Part shown: one piece after another, positions 23,408 to 35,392 of the stretch
How the letters are laid out: every line of letters begins with the position of its first letter
How positions within the stretch are numbered: the stretch's first letter is position 1
Source of the DNA: Hymenoscyphus infarciens
Taxonomy: Eukaryota > Ascomycota > Leotiomycetes > Helotiales > Helotiaceae
Reading direction: 5' to 3'
NCBI GenBank assembly: GCA_001414345.1
Contig: LLCB01000284.1
Span: 1-64,000, forward strand
Length of the DNA: 64,000 bases
Program-made: the position numbers and the translations under genes
Notes under the pieces: generated by a model
Told to the model about the DNA's origin: nothing
Database searches by the model: none
Seen by the model: only the letters and a program-made list of their open reading frames with translations

Positions 23408-24400
23408 GAAACGATGGGTTGGAAAAGGAATGAAAGGAGGAAGAATGTGGACGGATAGGTATTCGAACCAGAGCGAGAACATATGAGAAAGAGAAATGTG
23501 TGAAGGTATAATAGACTTATATCAGAATGGTTCAACCGCCCACTTTGAAAATGAAGAAAACGGAAAAGTAAAAGGTGAATATAACTTTCCAGTAAATAAA
23601 CTTAACCTGTGTGGATATTAGAGGAAGGCCTGTTGGGAAAATTTAGCTGTCGTCCTACATCATGTTTTGTGACGAAGAAACGACTGTCTGCATGTTGTCA
23701 AATCAGATGTTTCCAGTGAAAGAACTCGAAACCTGCTCGGATCTGTGTTTTGATTTGACGCTATCTTTAGAGTCAATACCATTCCCCCTTTGAATAATAA
23801 ACTTGAAGCGGAATGATATTAGTTCCGCTATAGAATCACTTTATCAACTGGTCATCAACGACTAAGAAGAGGAAAAAGAGAAAGCACTGGACCGGAAAAG
23901 CTAGGGACCAACCACACATGGCCAAAGATAAGTCGAGCCGCGCGAGGAAATGACTTAGTGCTAGGCTAGATTGAGTATGTGTATTAGCAGAGAGGACGGC
24001 ATCAAAAAGGATGGAGATGATAGTTCAGTGCGCTGTAATGCGCTTCAAAGTGCCCCGGAGGGTATTCTCAGCGGACCTCCCTGTAATTCAGGGCTTAGTT
24101 GTCTTCCCTTAGGCTGGTATCGACGGCACTTGCAGGGCTGGCAGGCAACCAGAATTCTTCATAGCAGATTACACTTTTGATGTACTACGAGAAATCCACC
24201 ATAGGAATAAGAAATCTCAAAAATATATCCGAAGTAAAGTAATCTCGATGTGAAGTTAACTTTTCAGAGTGAAATTAAGATCCCAGCAGTAGACTATTAT
24301 CTCCGAGGTAAAATGATATTTCCGAGGAAACAACTCTAAGAAAACTTCTAAGAATAATTCCGACAAACGTATCTAAGAAAATATGTCCGAGAATTAATTT
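23408..24400. other. Gene-free spacer up to the A/T block
   Basis: No supported gene. The short frame at 23971-24180 has no similarity. A/T content rises sharply from about 24390. Confidence 0.4.
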
Positions 24401-24401
24401 A

Positions 24402-24823
24402 GAGCCTGTTTAGCACGCATATAATTTATTATAGATATAGGAGAGTTATATAGAAGTACTAGGTTAAACGATACTTATATATTTCTAGTTATATTATAAA
24501 GTTTTCTTAATTATTATTTAGCTTATTAAATATATATATCTTAGTATATATATTAGAGAAGTAGATGTTTACTAGTACTAATAGTAGTATAGATTTTAAT
24601 AATATCTATATAAAAGCTAAAGATTAAGAGATTAAAAGAGTATATTATTTAATTTTAGTAGTATATATCTTTATTTATAAATCTAAAGAAAGTACGAGCA
24701 AAAGTATATACTAAAATATATACTAGCTAAACTATTATAATATATATATATTATATATAATATTATTATTTTTAGTAATATATATATTAAAAAAGAACTA
24801 ATATATATAAGTTAAATAAGCTC
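24402..24823. mobile_element. MITE-like element, Harbinger-type ends (copy 1)
   Basis: A 422-bp element with inverted ends: left GAGCCTGTTTAGCACGCATA, right (reverse complement) GAGCTTATTTAACTTATATA. The mismatches are mostly C/T and G/A changes. It is flanked on both sides by TTA, a 3-bp duplication typical of PIF/Harbinger elements. No coding capacity is visible. Confidence 0.65.
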
Positions 24824-26549
24824 TTATAGAAGTACCTATGAGAAGTAATTTCGTAAAAACCTAACTACGGAAATATTTAGCTACTAAGAGTTTATTTTCT
24901 AGTATAATTCTAAGAATATTTTTAAGAAATCTAAGAGCTTATTTAGCTAGCTATAAGATAATATTCAATTATCTAATAAATATATAATAATCTTTTAAAA
25001 GTAGCTTAGTATATTCATTTAATTTTTTAAGTATCTAATAATAAATTCTATAATCGTTTAGTTCTTTAATTCTAATTATTAGTAATATTAAGAAGAATAA
25101 TTAGTATATCGACGATAAAATTTAGTTCTATTACTAGCTAGTACTCTATATCTATTTACACTTATATTACTTAGTAAAAGTAGATATATTATTAAATTAA
25201 TTTCCTACTACTTTTATCTAATCTTTAATATACTTTTAAATAAGTTCTAAAAAAAGCTTAATAATATTAGTAGTATATAATAATTACCTTACTTACTACT
25301 AGCTTTTAGGTTTAAACCTTAGTCTATACTAGTTCTTTCTAGTATTATCTAGAGAAATTAGTTATATTCTTAGTTATATAAACACGTAATTCTTAGAAAC
25401 TTCTAGTAGCCTTTTGATTTATAAGCTATAGAAGCTTCTAGTATTTACTCTTAAAGTATATATAGCTTTCTACTTCTTTTATAGTTAGAAATTAAGTTAA
25501 TTTTAAGTCTTTATTATTATCTTATACTTTAAATTCTTAGAAACGTAATTTAGCGATTATATAATCTACTCTATACTAATATTAGAGCAGGAACGACTCT
25601 TATAAGTTTACTTTATATATAGCTAGGATCTTAGATATTATCTCTTTATAGCTTCTCTATAAATTCTATTAAGATTATAATCTTTATATCTATAGCTTAT
25701 ATTATATACTAATTTAAATTATATACTTCTAGTCTACTCTATAGTCTACTCTATAACCTACTCTATATATATTATAATCTCTTATAAATAAAAAGAAGAA
25801 GACTACTTAACTTAAAATATCTTCTAATTTCTCTAAATTACTAGAATTATTCTAAGTTTAATAAACTTCTACTTAGCTTATTTAATCTATCTAATTAAGA
25901 TATAAGAAGAATTACTATTAGTTTAAAGATAATATCTTTTCTCTATTAGAATTTATTAAGAATTAGAGAGAGAGAAGAAGTAAGTAATACTACTCTTACT
26001 AAGACTATCTTTAATATATAAGCTAAAAAAGTATAGTAATTCTCTTAAGAATAGCTATATATACTAAGGTAAATATAATAATTTAAGAGAGAAATATAAA
26101 TAGATATATTAATTACTTTATATCTTAGTATTTAGTTAGAATAGTAAATAAAGTTTAGTTACTACTAAAAAGAGAGTTTAGATTCCTTATTTAAAAGTAA
26201 GTAAATTAAACTATAATATAATTTAATACTAATATATCTTCTAAAAAGACTTATAATTTAAGAAGTAGAAGAAGAAGACTTTCTCTTAATATACTATATA
26301 TAATATATAAACTTTATATTAATTAATTAGCTACTAGTAGATATAGCTATTTTAAGAACTAAAGAGATATTATTACTAGCTTAGAATTATCTAGTTTTAA
26401 TAATTCTAATAACTCTAATAGTTTAGATAACTCTCTCTAGATAAGTACTAATACTACTAATCTTAAAGTTTAAGAGTACTCTATTATTAAGTATATAAGA
26501 ATAAATATTAATCCTATACTCCTCTATACTAAGAACTATAGTAATACTA

Positions 26550-27889
26550 GTAAGAGTTAGAGCCATAGCTCGTAGGCCCTCTAAGCGAGATTATTCTCTA
26601 TCTTAATTTCCGACACCTCTTTTTTAAAAATCTACTATAATTCTACCTCTTACCTAAAACTTACTAAATTAAAAATAGTAGACTGAATCCTTTCCCCCTC
26701 TACTATATACGAATCTAGCTAGAATTAGCCTATACTAAAGCGCGCTAGAGTATACTAAGCGTAAGTGGATAGAAAATCTTAGAATATGATCTTTAAGGAT
26801 TTAGGAGTACCTAAATCTACTATATAGAGGATCTATAAAGCTAATTTAAGCTGAACCACGTATAAAGGAAAGTAGTATTAAAAGAGACTACTATCTAAAT
26901 AATATATATTATAAATTATCTAATTTATATCTTAAAATTATACTACTTATTAGATGTCTTTTATATAAGTTAAAAACGCTCTTAGCCTACCTGCTTCTAC
27001 TTATATAATTCGGCGAGAACTTTACTAATCTAGCTACTAATAATATATTATATATCCTTAACTCTTTATTAGCTGACTTTAAGTAAAGAAGCGTCTTACT
27101 TTTATATATTTGTACCGATAGTAGAGGATATCGGATTAGGCTACTACTTAATAGTAAAAGAGGGACTAGAGAAAGGTTATTTAGTTAGACGAGTATATAT
27201 TTAAGCTTTGAAAGAGTAGAAGAGTTTAGGTAATATAGTATATAGACGAGAAGAGGTGTCTAGCCTGTATTTAGTCGACATATTAGTTAGAGAGGGTATT
27301 AGTTATGATTTAGAGCGTGATTAGTTAAGATTATAAATCCCCTCTTATCTTTTTATAAAAGGAACTAGGATATAAAGAGGTTAATTCTTCGAGCTTATAA
27401 AGACTAAGTTCTTAAGCTAGTTATCTTCCCTCTATTTAATAAGCTTAGCACTAATTATATCTTTTAAAAGACGGCTTAAAAGTATATAAGAGACATGCTT
27501 ATTTAGTTAAGCTTAAACATAATATTTATAGCTTTAATTAGCCTCTTTCTTCTCTAATTTAAATATGATAGAGAAGGTCTAGTAGTAGATAAAAGAAGAG
27601 TTAAAGAAGTTGCCTTTTATACCGACTTCTAAAGAGGGATTAATTAAGGAGATTTAAAGGCTTTAGGATTTAGTAGATCTACGTAATTATAGGCGATATA
27701 CCGAGTAATTAACTTATAAGTTAGAGGATGTTATTAAAGTAAAAGGATTAGCTACTATTCATTAGTAATATATATATAAGTTTTAAGACAAAAGACTTAA
27801 AGTTAGATTTATAAGAGATTTTTAAGTAATAAGTGTTAATTTAGTAGAGTTCGCTTAGAGGGCTTACTAGCTATGGCCCTAACTCTTAC
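26550..27889 (+). mobile_element. Tc1/mariner transposon relic with TA duplications
   Basis: A 1340-bp element bounded by TA on each side (26548-26549 and 27890-27891), with roughly 40-bp inverted ends starting GTAAGAGTTAG and continuing GCCATAGCT..GCCCTCTAAGCG. The interior still reads as a Tc1/mariner transposase with many RIP stops: a helix-turn-helix (DLGVPKST..RIYKA) near 26800, YKSPLIFL near 27330, then a decayed WPP-like segment. The C-terminal block is KEELKKLP, then DLVDLRNYRRYTE, ending LATIH at about 27770. Copies of this type move by cut and paste, and this one cannot be active. Confidence 0.85.
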
Positions 27890-28899
27890 TATTAATATAA
27901 GAGAGGAATTTTAGCTTGAATTAAGCTCTATTAAGTATATTATACTCAAGATAAGAAAGAGCGTATAAGTTATAAGAAGGAGATTAAAAGAGCTAGAAGT
28001 AAAGTTAAGAAGAAAGCTAAAAAGAAGAAGAGAGAGAAGAATTAAGAGACTCTAATATCTTAGCTAGCTTTATAGAAGTAGAGAGATTCTAAAGAACTAA
28101 TACTAGTAAAAAGAAAGAAGCTCTCTAGTATAGAAGAGATAGTAGATATAAGTAAGAGTATTATTTTTATAGCTTAATTCTTTACTATTACTAATATTCT
28201 ATTAGATAAGCTAGAGAAAGTACCTAGAGAGAAGTTTAATAAAAGACTCTATAGATAAGTACTTAAGAAGGTATAAAAAAAGAACTATTTAACTACTTAA
28301 GATATATTTCTTATTATATAATTGATAAGGAATTATAAGCTCTTAATAGACTATTTCTCTATTAAAGATAATTCTTTATTATATAAGAAGTAGCTTTATC
28401 TTATAGTTAAGAGAAATAGAAGAGATTATCTTATAGATTACTTTATTATTCTAGAACTTCTAGAATCTACTTCTAGTAATTTAGAAGAGGTTTAAGAATA
28501 GCTAGATAATACTTTAGTTTAGATATCTTATTTCTAATATACTTTACTTAAATAAATTAACTCTAATATTAAAACGTAGTTTAAACGTAGCTTAGTAATT
28601 AAGAAATTAATTAAGTAAGCTTTATAAAATTAATTTTATAGATTCTAAAAACTCTATATCTTTTAAAATTATATATAAAAAACTAACTTATTAGTAGCTT
28701 TCTAGTAATTTATATATTATATTATTCTTTTTAATATTTATAATATAATTAATTTTTAAAGTTAGATTTTTATATATAATTATTCTATATTTTAATAGCT
28801 ATTTAATCTCTTTACTTATTACTAAGTCTTCTATTATAAGAATTAGTATAATACTCTATTCTATTAAGAAATATTATTATTCTTAGCTTAATTATTATA

Positions 28900-29700
28900 C
28901 TCGTCGAATTCTAGCTTAATTCTCTTAATATAGTTAGACTCTATAATAGAGCTTAAGATATTATATAGAATATATAAAGCTAGTACTATCGATACCTAGG
29001 CTTTTATCTTAAAAGTATATAATACTCTAGCTAGCTTAAACTTTGCTTTTAATACTCTAAATATGTCTTCTATTAAATTATAAAATTATATACTATAGAT
29101 TAAATAGCGTCTTTTTATTCTCTAATACTCTTATATTTTCTATAACTTCTTTTTACTCTTTTAAATAGTACTATATACTATGATATAGTACTAAATACTC
29201 TAGAGAGCTAGGAAAGCTATAGTTATCTAAAATGTATTTACTTTTAGATACTTAGATAGCTTTAGAGTATATAGCTTTTACTTATAAAGTAGAAGCTACT
29301 ATACTTCTCTCTTACTCTAAGAGTATATAAGAGAACCTTATATTAAAAGTATAATAAGTAAGTATGTTTTAGCTAAGATTATATAACTAATCTCTAAAAA
29401 GTATTCTCTCTTTATATAGAAAGATTACTAGAATATAAGTACTATCTAAAGCTTCTAGGTAATTCTTAAAGTAAGAGAAATACTTAGTATTATACTTAAT
29501 TTTAAAGAGTGTTATCAAAGAATCTAAGAATATAATAGTAGAAGTATCGAGGTTATCTAAGAGAAATAATATTATTAATTTATAATAGATTTATTAAATC
29601 GTTTCTATACTCTTATATCTTGAATTAATACTCTCTTCTAATTAAGTAGATAATTAATTAATAACTTATCTTTAAAATCGCTCTATTATCTTTTATATAG
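28900..29700 (-). pseudogene. PIF/Harbinger-like (DDE_Tnp_4) transposase relic
   Basis: On the minus strand at about 29075-28900 one frame reads IEDIFRVLKAKFKLARVLYT, then FKIKA, one stop, VSIVLALYILYNILSSII and KRIKLEFDE. This fits the conserved C-terminal block of Harbinger transposases (usually R-N-x-I-E-R-x-F-G-x-L-K, followed by A..LHN). Upstream coding remains run to at least 29600 but are badly decayed. The presumed element ends are uncertain: a TIR-like GAGCTTATTTAGC preceded by TAA at 24935 and a weaker GCTC followed by TAA at 30314-30320 are candidates. Confidence 0.6.
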
Positions 29701-30432
29701 AAAGAGTACTTACTATAATATATAGAAATATACTAAGTAACTCTATTATACTTATATCTTATAAGTATCAAAAATGTCTTTTATAAAAGTAAATTTTCTA
29801 CTATTTTAAAAGTATTCTAGATAATATAGAAGTAATCTCTTATACGTTTTAGTTACTCTTAAATTAATCCTTTTATCTACTTATTATCTTATAACTTTAA
29901 AGTATATTAAAGTGTTTTAATAAGTTGTTTTAGTAGTAATTTATATAGGAAAAGACTCTAATTACTACTATAATAGCCTCTATTTAGAGGTTATAAGTAT
30001 ATATTTAATATTAGTAAAGTAGTATATATATAGTAGTAGAGAGATAGTTATACTAGTACTAGTAGTAAGAGTATAAAAGATATACTAGAAATTATTCTAA
30101 TTATTATAGTTTTAATAATAATAGAATAATCTTTTTTTTAGTAGAGAAAATCTGTTATATAAGTATTAACTTATTTTACTAAATAATCTAGCTTAAAAGA
30201 TATATAGACTATAATTTAATATATATTAAAGTATTAAGTATACTAAATTATCTATTATTATTATAACGTCTTCTTAGTAGTATATATACTAAACTATCTA
30301 GAGAATATACTAAGCTCTAAAGCTCGGAGAAATAGATCCGAGAGTAAGAAACCTAGAATTAGATAGTAAGAGAAGATTTATTAGATTATTACGATATATA
30401 TTATATAATAAATATTATAATTACTTATTTAA

Positions 30433-30883
30433 GCGCCTATTTAGCTCGTATAAATTATTTAAATAGATATATATATATTTAATAGTATGTTCTAAATAGT
30501 AATCTTATATAAGTTAGTATATATCTCTTATTATTTCTAAATATATATAAAGAATATTTAGCTTATAGTATATATATTAGTATATATCCTAGTATATATT
30601 CTTAGTAAGTAGTACTAAGTGCTAGTATTAGGTAGTAGATAAAAGATATATATAAACTTTTAAAGATTTATATCTCTAGAGGTCTAGATCTTTTTTTAGT
30701 AGTATATATTCTATTTATATATATACTAAGATATACTAGGCTAAAGGAGAGATTTATATTACTTTTAAATATATATACTAAACACTAGTATATATATAGA
30801 TTTAGTATATATATATATATATATATATTATCTTCTTATTTTTAGTAGTATATATCCTAGATATATACGAGCTAAATAGGCTC
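30433..30883. mobile_element. MITE-like element, Harbinger-type ends (copy 2)
   Basis: A 451-bp A/T-rich element with near-identical inverted ends (left GCGCCTATTTAGCTCGTATA, right reverse complement GAGCCTATTTAGCTCGTATA) and TAA on both flanks. The ends match those of the element at 24402-24823. Confidence 0.7.
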
Positions 30884-31260
30884 TAATATAATATAGATTA
30901 TTAAAAGAATAACGATAATCTATAAATATTAGGTTTCTAGCGCTAGTGTCTTATAATACTAAGTAGATATTATATAACTGATATTTTCTTTTTAAAAATT
31001 ATTAAAAGGTTATTATATAAAGTATAAAAGACATATAATAGAACGTATAATCTCTTAGTATTATAAATAATTAGATTTTACTATTGAAATTATATAACTA
31101 TATCTTCACTTTTAGAGAATACTAAGATAAAGTATTCTATTAGCTCTTACCTAGAAGAACTATTATTCTCTGGATTAACTAATTTTCCGCTAATAATCGT
31201 CATATTATCGGTTATCCTTAGAAGTCCGGTAACGATCAGATCACTTAATACGATACGATA

Positions 31261-32080
31261 AATATTATATACCCCCCCGATATGCCACCGGTAATATCGC
31301 CGCCCAAGTCTGACTCTGCATAACTACCAAGGATTACTCTTTGACCGCCGTTGACCTAAAAGGTTCTTCTGGTGAGTGGAAGTTACTGAGTGGATAGAAA
31401 GTCATGGGAAGGAATCAGAAGCCGAGAACTGCTGATAAAAAGTGTGGAAACAGTGAATACTAAAGCCTAATATTTATTCCCTATTCCTACGCAAATGGAA
31501 AGCGACAATTTTACATAAAACTAACTATACTTAACACTGGGTACTTCTTTAAAACACACCCCTTTTTGCAAAAAAACTCTATACTAAGAGACGATACCGC
31601 TAACCCGCTTTCAAGGGAAGTCCAACAGTTCTCAAGTACCGCTCTGTAAGACCTTAATATTTTTAATGCTTATCACCACGAGAACTTCTAAAATTGATTC
31701 TAGCCTGAGCCTAGAAGAAACTTCCAAACCCACGATAACTGAATTAAAAGGGTTTAAAAGACAGCAGGTAAAATACCGACAATTAACTTCATAAAAGCAA
31801 AACGCTCAAACTCTACAAGTAAACTGTACCCTCTGTCCCCAACCCCCCCCCCCCCTGCTTCCTTTAAAAAACAAAAAAAGATTTATCTCTCATACCCGAC
31901 AGTTGAAAGAGTCATTTTCTAACACAATGTGTAAGGCCCCACAATGGCATCTGGATTTCGTACAAGGTTGTTGGCTGTCAACCCGCTCAGAGAAACGTGC
32001 CCTTAAATACTTCTTAGAATGACTCGCAAGACATAAGCATGTAATAGTTGGTGAATAAACAGAAAGAACGATCAAGACAT
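31261..32080. other. Normal-composition spacer after block 1
   Basis: The switch from A/T block to normal composition lies at about 31260-31280. A 13-base C run occurs at 31843-31855. No gene was recognised. Confidence 0.4.
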
Positions 32081-32614
32081 TCAAAATTGGAAAGCGAAAA
32101 GCAAACTACTGTGATAATAATGAATGAATTTTATGTACTCATAACTGGTTTCCTCCCAACCCATGCCATAAGCTCTCAGAGCACCCCAACTTTCCCTCCG
32201 GGAACTAAAGTTAAGTAGCCACAACTTCCTTACTGCTTTCCATACCAAGTATAATGGCATCCATCGAGAACATGCTCTCTGTGCCAGGATGAAGTTGCTG
32301 TTCGCCATTTCATCTATCAAAAGTCCCAAATTGGACAATTCTTCATTCAAACGAGAGTCGACCCAAAGGTTCTACACAGAAATACTCAATCTAAACTCGC
32401 AATTTAAGTCGACAACACTTACTCTTTCGACACTACCCGTAAATACGACAGCCACAACCACAACATCTTCCATGCTATACCTTGTCTTCCAAAAACTCAT
32501 CTCCCCATCCATCAATCTACAAACACGACCCAAAAACTCCAGTGGAAAATAGTCTAAGTACCATACCAATGCACGGAGAATTTCTCTTTTGACTTCTTCC
32601 CCAAGAAACCCCAC
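32081..32614 (-). pseudogene. Decayed hypothetical protein gene
   Basis: One minus-strand frame runs about 178 codons, with a single internal TAG near 32372 between RLSISV and NLWVDSRLNEELSNLG. It could come from CAG by a C-to-T change. The frame has protein-like composition (EILRALVWYLDYFPLEFLG, RACSRWMPLYLVWKAVRKL) and no recognised domain. Upstream, related sequence (GSGNFFSLVFTRGK..DMWGFLG) lies in another frame, so a frameshift near 32610 is also likely. I cannot name the family. Confidence 0.45.
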
Positions 32615-34042
32615 ATGTCAAAGTGTTTTTCTATTTTGCAGGTTTTTCCTCTGGTGAATACTAATGAAAAGAAATTCCCAGACCCTACCCATTGATTTCC
32701 TGATGGCAGTTTTTCTGAACCGTGTTTCACTTCTTTCTCTAATCTCCCCACCTCATTATTCGTATAGCCCCTAATTAATCTTTCAAGATTCGAGGTCTAC
32801 CACTCAAGTTGGTTTTATGTGGTTGTAAGGGGACGCCCTGTTCATGCTCGCTCTGGAGGTGAACACCTCTATTTGCATGGTCTTCTAAATCGTGCTATTC
32901 ACCCAACCGTCTATTGATACTAACCATTTGAAAATGTCGCGATAAAGAAAATGAAAGGAAGTCGTTTCTCGACGACATCTAATTCCTTGACAGTAAAACA
33001 CACTCACCCTCGTCATCCCTCCACCCAATGAAAGCACTTATGAATATTTTCACTCACCTATAATCTACAGAAAACATCAGAATCAGCGGAACGTACTCAC
33101 TAGGGGTGAGTATCTGAATTGTATAAGATTCTATTCCACCTTTCTAACAAATAATCCCAATTCCTTTGGATCCATAGTAAAGAAATATAAAAGGTCAAAG
33201 AAAGCAGCAACTCCATCATGCAACTATCATTAACGGTACAAGAGTCGCAAACAGAAGCAGTGTCAATGACTCATAGCGGACAAAACAACCAAACAACTTC
33301 CTTACTCCTACCCCCTTTAGCAAAAAAAAAAATCTAAACTCCTAGATTAAAAAGATAATAGCTTAAGAATGGACACTCTTCTTAAAATCGACACTAACTA
33401 ACCTTATCATCCCTCTTCACAATCTTCTCCTCTACGTGCCTACTCACACCCTCTGAACATCCCTCCCCTACTTAATGACAATCCTTCGATGAAAAGCATA
33501 GCACGAAAGGCTTATGAAATAAGTATCTCCCAGGTGCTACCAATTAAGCTATAATTAGATCTATAGGTATTGTCCTAAGAACCCCTATAAATCTAGGTGC
33601 ACTGCCTATTTTCTATCCTTTCCTAGATAAGTCGTTAAGAAAAAAGTTTCTGAAATTCACCCCTCTCTCTGTTCTAAGTCTCTATTGTCTTCCTCTACCT
33701 TCCCTATTACACTCTAGGCGCTCCTTTTTACTACTACGCGCTCCTCTTTACTACTATGGCTGTCTATCTAAAGATTCTCTAATATTATCTCGGAGAAAGC
33801 ACCGATTATTATAAACTACCTGGCCTAGTAAAACTTCAAATACCTACAAGTTAGCCTCATACATTCGGTACTGCTTCTCATTCAATCTCCTAATTTCTTC
33901 GTATAATAGGAGAACAGAAATAAATAACTGCCAATAGATACCAACACCCTTTGTTACCTTAAGATAAAAAGAACCAAAAATCAACTTCTTAAGATCACTG
34001 CTACAACAACCGGCATCAAAAATCAAGGGGTGAAGAACTCCT
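32615..34042. other. Gene-free spacer
   Basis: No supported gene. A short imperfect tandem repeat (GCGCTCCT followed by TTACTACTA, twice) lies at about 33718-33765. Confidence 0.4.
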
Positions 34043-34555
34043 TTGCTCGCTCTAGAAGTTCCTAAACTAGTATCTAGCCAAAAGTTGCTGATTATTGTAG
34101 AACCCCTGGTGGCTCTTCACCACCTAATTAATGTTTCTGAGCTAGAGGGCGAAGTCCTAAAGCTTAAGACCAAAGTTGCTAAACAGAAGACGGAAATTAC
34201 TAACAGAGATAATAAGCTTGTAGGAACAAGAAAGGCAAAGGCGGAGTTGAAAGATGCGTTGAAAATAGTATCCGACAACAAAGTCATCATCGATCAGCTA
34301 GAGCGCCAGGTCAATGGTGAAGATCGCCGAGATGACACATTAGAGGAGAAGGCCACAAAGTCCCAGGCCGGGTCGCTCATAACCCAATGTACATACATAA
34401 AACGAACGGTAGAACTGTATTCGGCAACACCCTCTAATTCGATGACAGCCTTCAAACCGTTCGGAATTCCTCAACAGCAGCACTCCCTTTCATGCTCTCG
34501 CAGAAAAATGAACCACATCCTATTTATTCCCCAAGGCATCAATCAGGGTATCTAG
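34043..34555 (+). other. Open frame with coiled-coil-like segment, uncertain
   Basis: A 170-codon frame without a usable ATG at its start. Its middle part (SELEGEVLKLKTKVAKQKTE, then LKIVSDNKVIIDQLERQV) has heptad-like spacing of Leu/Ile/Val with charged residues, as in a coiled coil. The end is not protein-like. It may be an exon or relic of a larger gene; an acceptor-like TTTCTGAG lies just before SELEGE. No family is recognised. Confidence 0.25.
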
Positions 34556-35392
34556 GTATGCACCCGTACAGAAGAGAGAGGCCCAAGCAATGTGGACTGC
34601 TGTTTGTGTCTATATCTAGCCTGTAAGAAAGTTCTCCTCCCTTGATTTAAAACCCCGCAGGCAGCCCCCGGTCTTTGGCCCTAAATGCGATCTTATGATT
34701 AAAATGCGATCTTGTGATCCGGAGGGGAGGGGTGAGGTATAAAGTGAAAAGGGTAGGTAGGTAGAGAAGGAGTGTGTCGAGAATCTTGAACTTGAAACTG
34801 ATGGAAATACAAGAAGGAAGGAAAGTAAGGAAAGGAGTCGAATAACAAAGAAAGAAATAAGTACAGATTATAAAGGAGAAGTACCAGCTCGACATATAAC
34901 AAAAAGAGAGATTACTAAGAGAGGAAATGTTTTTACTACTTAAAATTTCAAGTATCTTATAAGTAAACGCCTCTATTTCTATATTACATTAAAAAACGCT
35001 TAGTTAAGACAAGAGTTAATTACTTTACAGCGTCCCCGCACTAGCCGCCTAAGAAAAACTAGTTAAGTAACTAGTTTTTCTAATATTCTAGATAGAATTT
35101 ATCTTAGTTTCTTAGACGTCTTTTAGCTAATACTATCTATCTAGGAAAGTAGACTAATAAAAGTAGAGAATAGTCTAGAGTAGCCGAAGCTTAGCTTAAG
35201 CGTCTTTAAGCTTATAGTAATAGCTTTAGTACTATTTAGTTATTTAGTATATTATAAGACTTTCTTTTATATTAGCTATATTATAGCTACTTTAATAATA
35301 GCTATTAAAGAAAGAAGTTTATGTCTAAATAGCTCTAAGTCTACTCTATCTCTTATATAAAAGAGAATCTAGATTTAGAGTATTATTCTTCT
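34556..35392. repeat. Spacer and start of A/T block 2
   Basis: Normal composition to about 34920, then RIP-like A/T-rich sequence. It includes the perfect hairpin at 35052-35081. Confidence 0.45.
35052..35081. repeat. Perfect 14-bp hairpin with 2-base loop
   Basis: AGAAAAACTAGTTA, loop AG, then its exact reverse complement. It sits just inside the left edge of A/T block 2. A perfect stem in otherwise mutated DNA stands out, but it has no assigned function. Confidence 0.7.

Larger units (their letters stand above)
24390..31260. repeat. A/T-rich RIP-mutated transposon block 1
   Basis: Nearly 7 kb dominated by TA-rich sequence, with CpA/TpG almost removed and stop codons in every frame. It contains the DNA transposon remains listed separately. 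Lys/Glu-coding A/G-rich traces at about 27900-28500 and on the other side of the Tc1 copy (26200-26550) suggest it interrupted an older element. The rest could not be assigned. Confidence 0.8.

Noticed and set aside
23455..23475. GGTTCGAAT-like tRNA B box (minus strand)
   Set aside because: No matching A box, acceptor stem or cloverleaf could be drawn around it.
24390..31260. CRISPR-like or satellite array
   Set aside because: No regular repeat-spacer spacing; similarity is limited to transposon ends and TA-rich texture, and a eukaryotic context is clear.
34647..34902. Two hydrophobic open frames on the minus strand
   Set aside because: Composition comes from a C/T-rich low-complexity strand; no start context or similarity.
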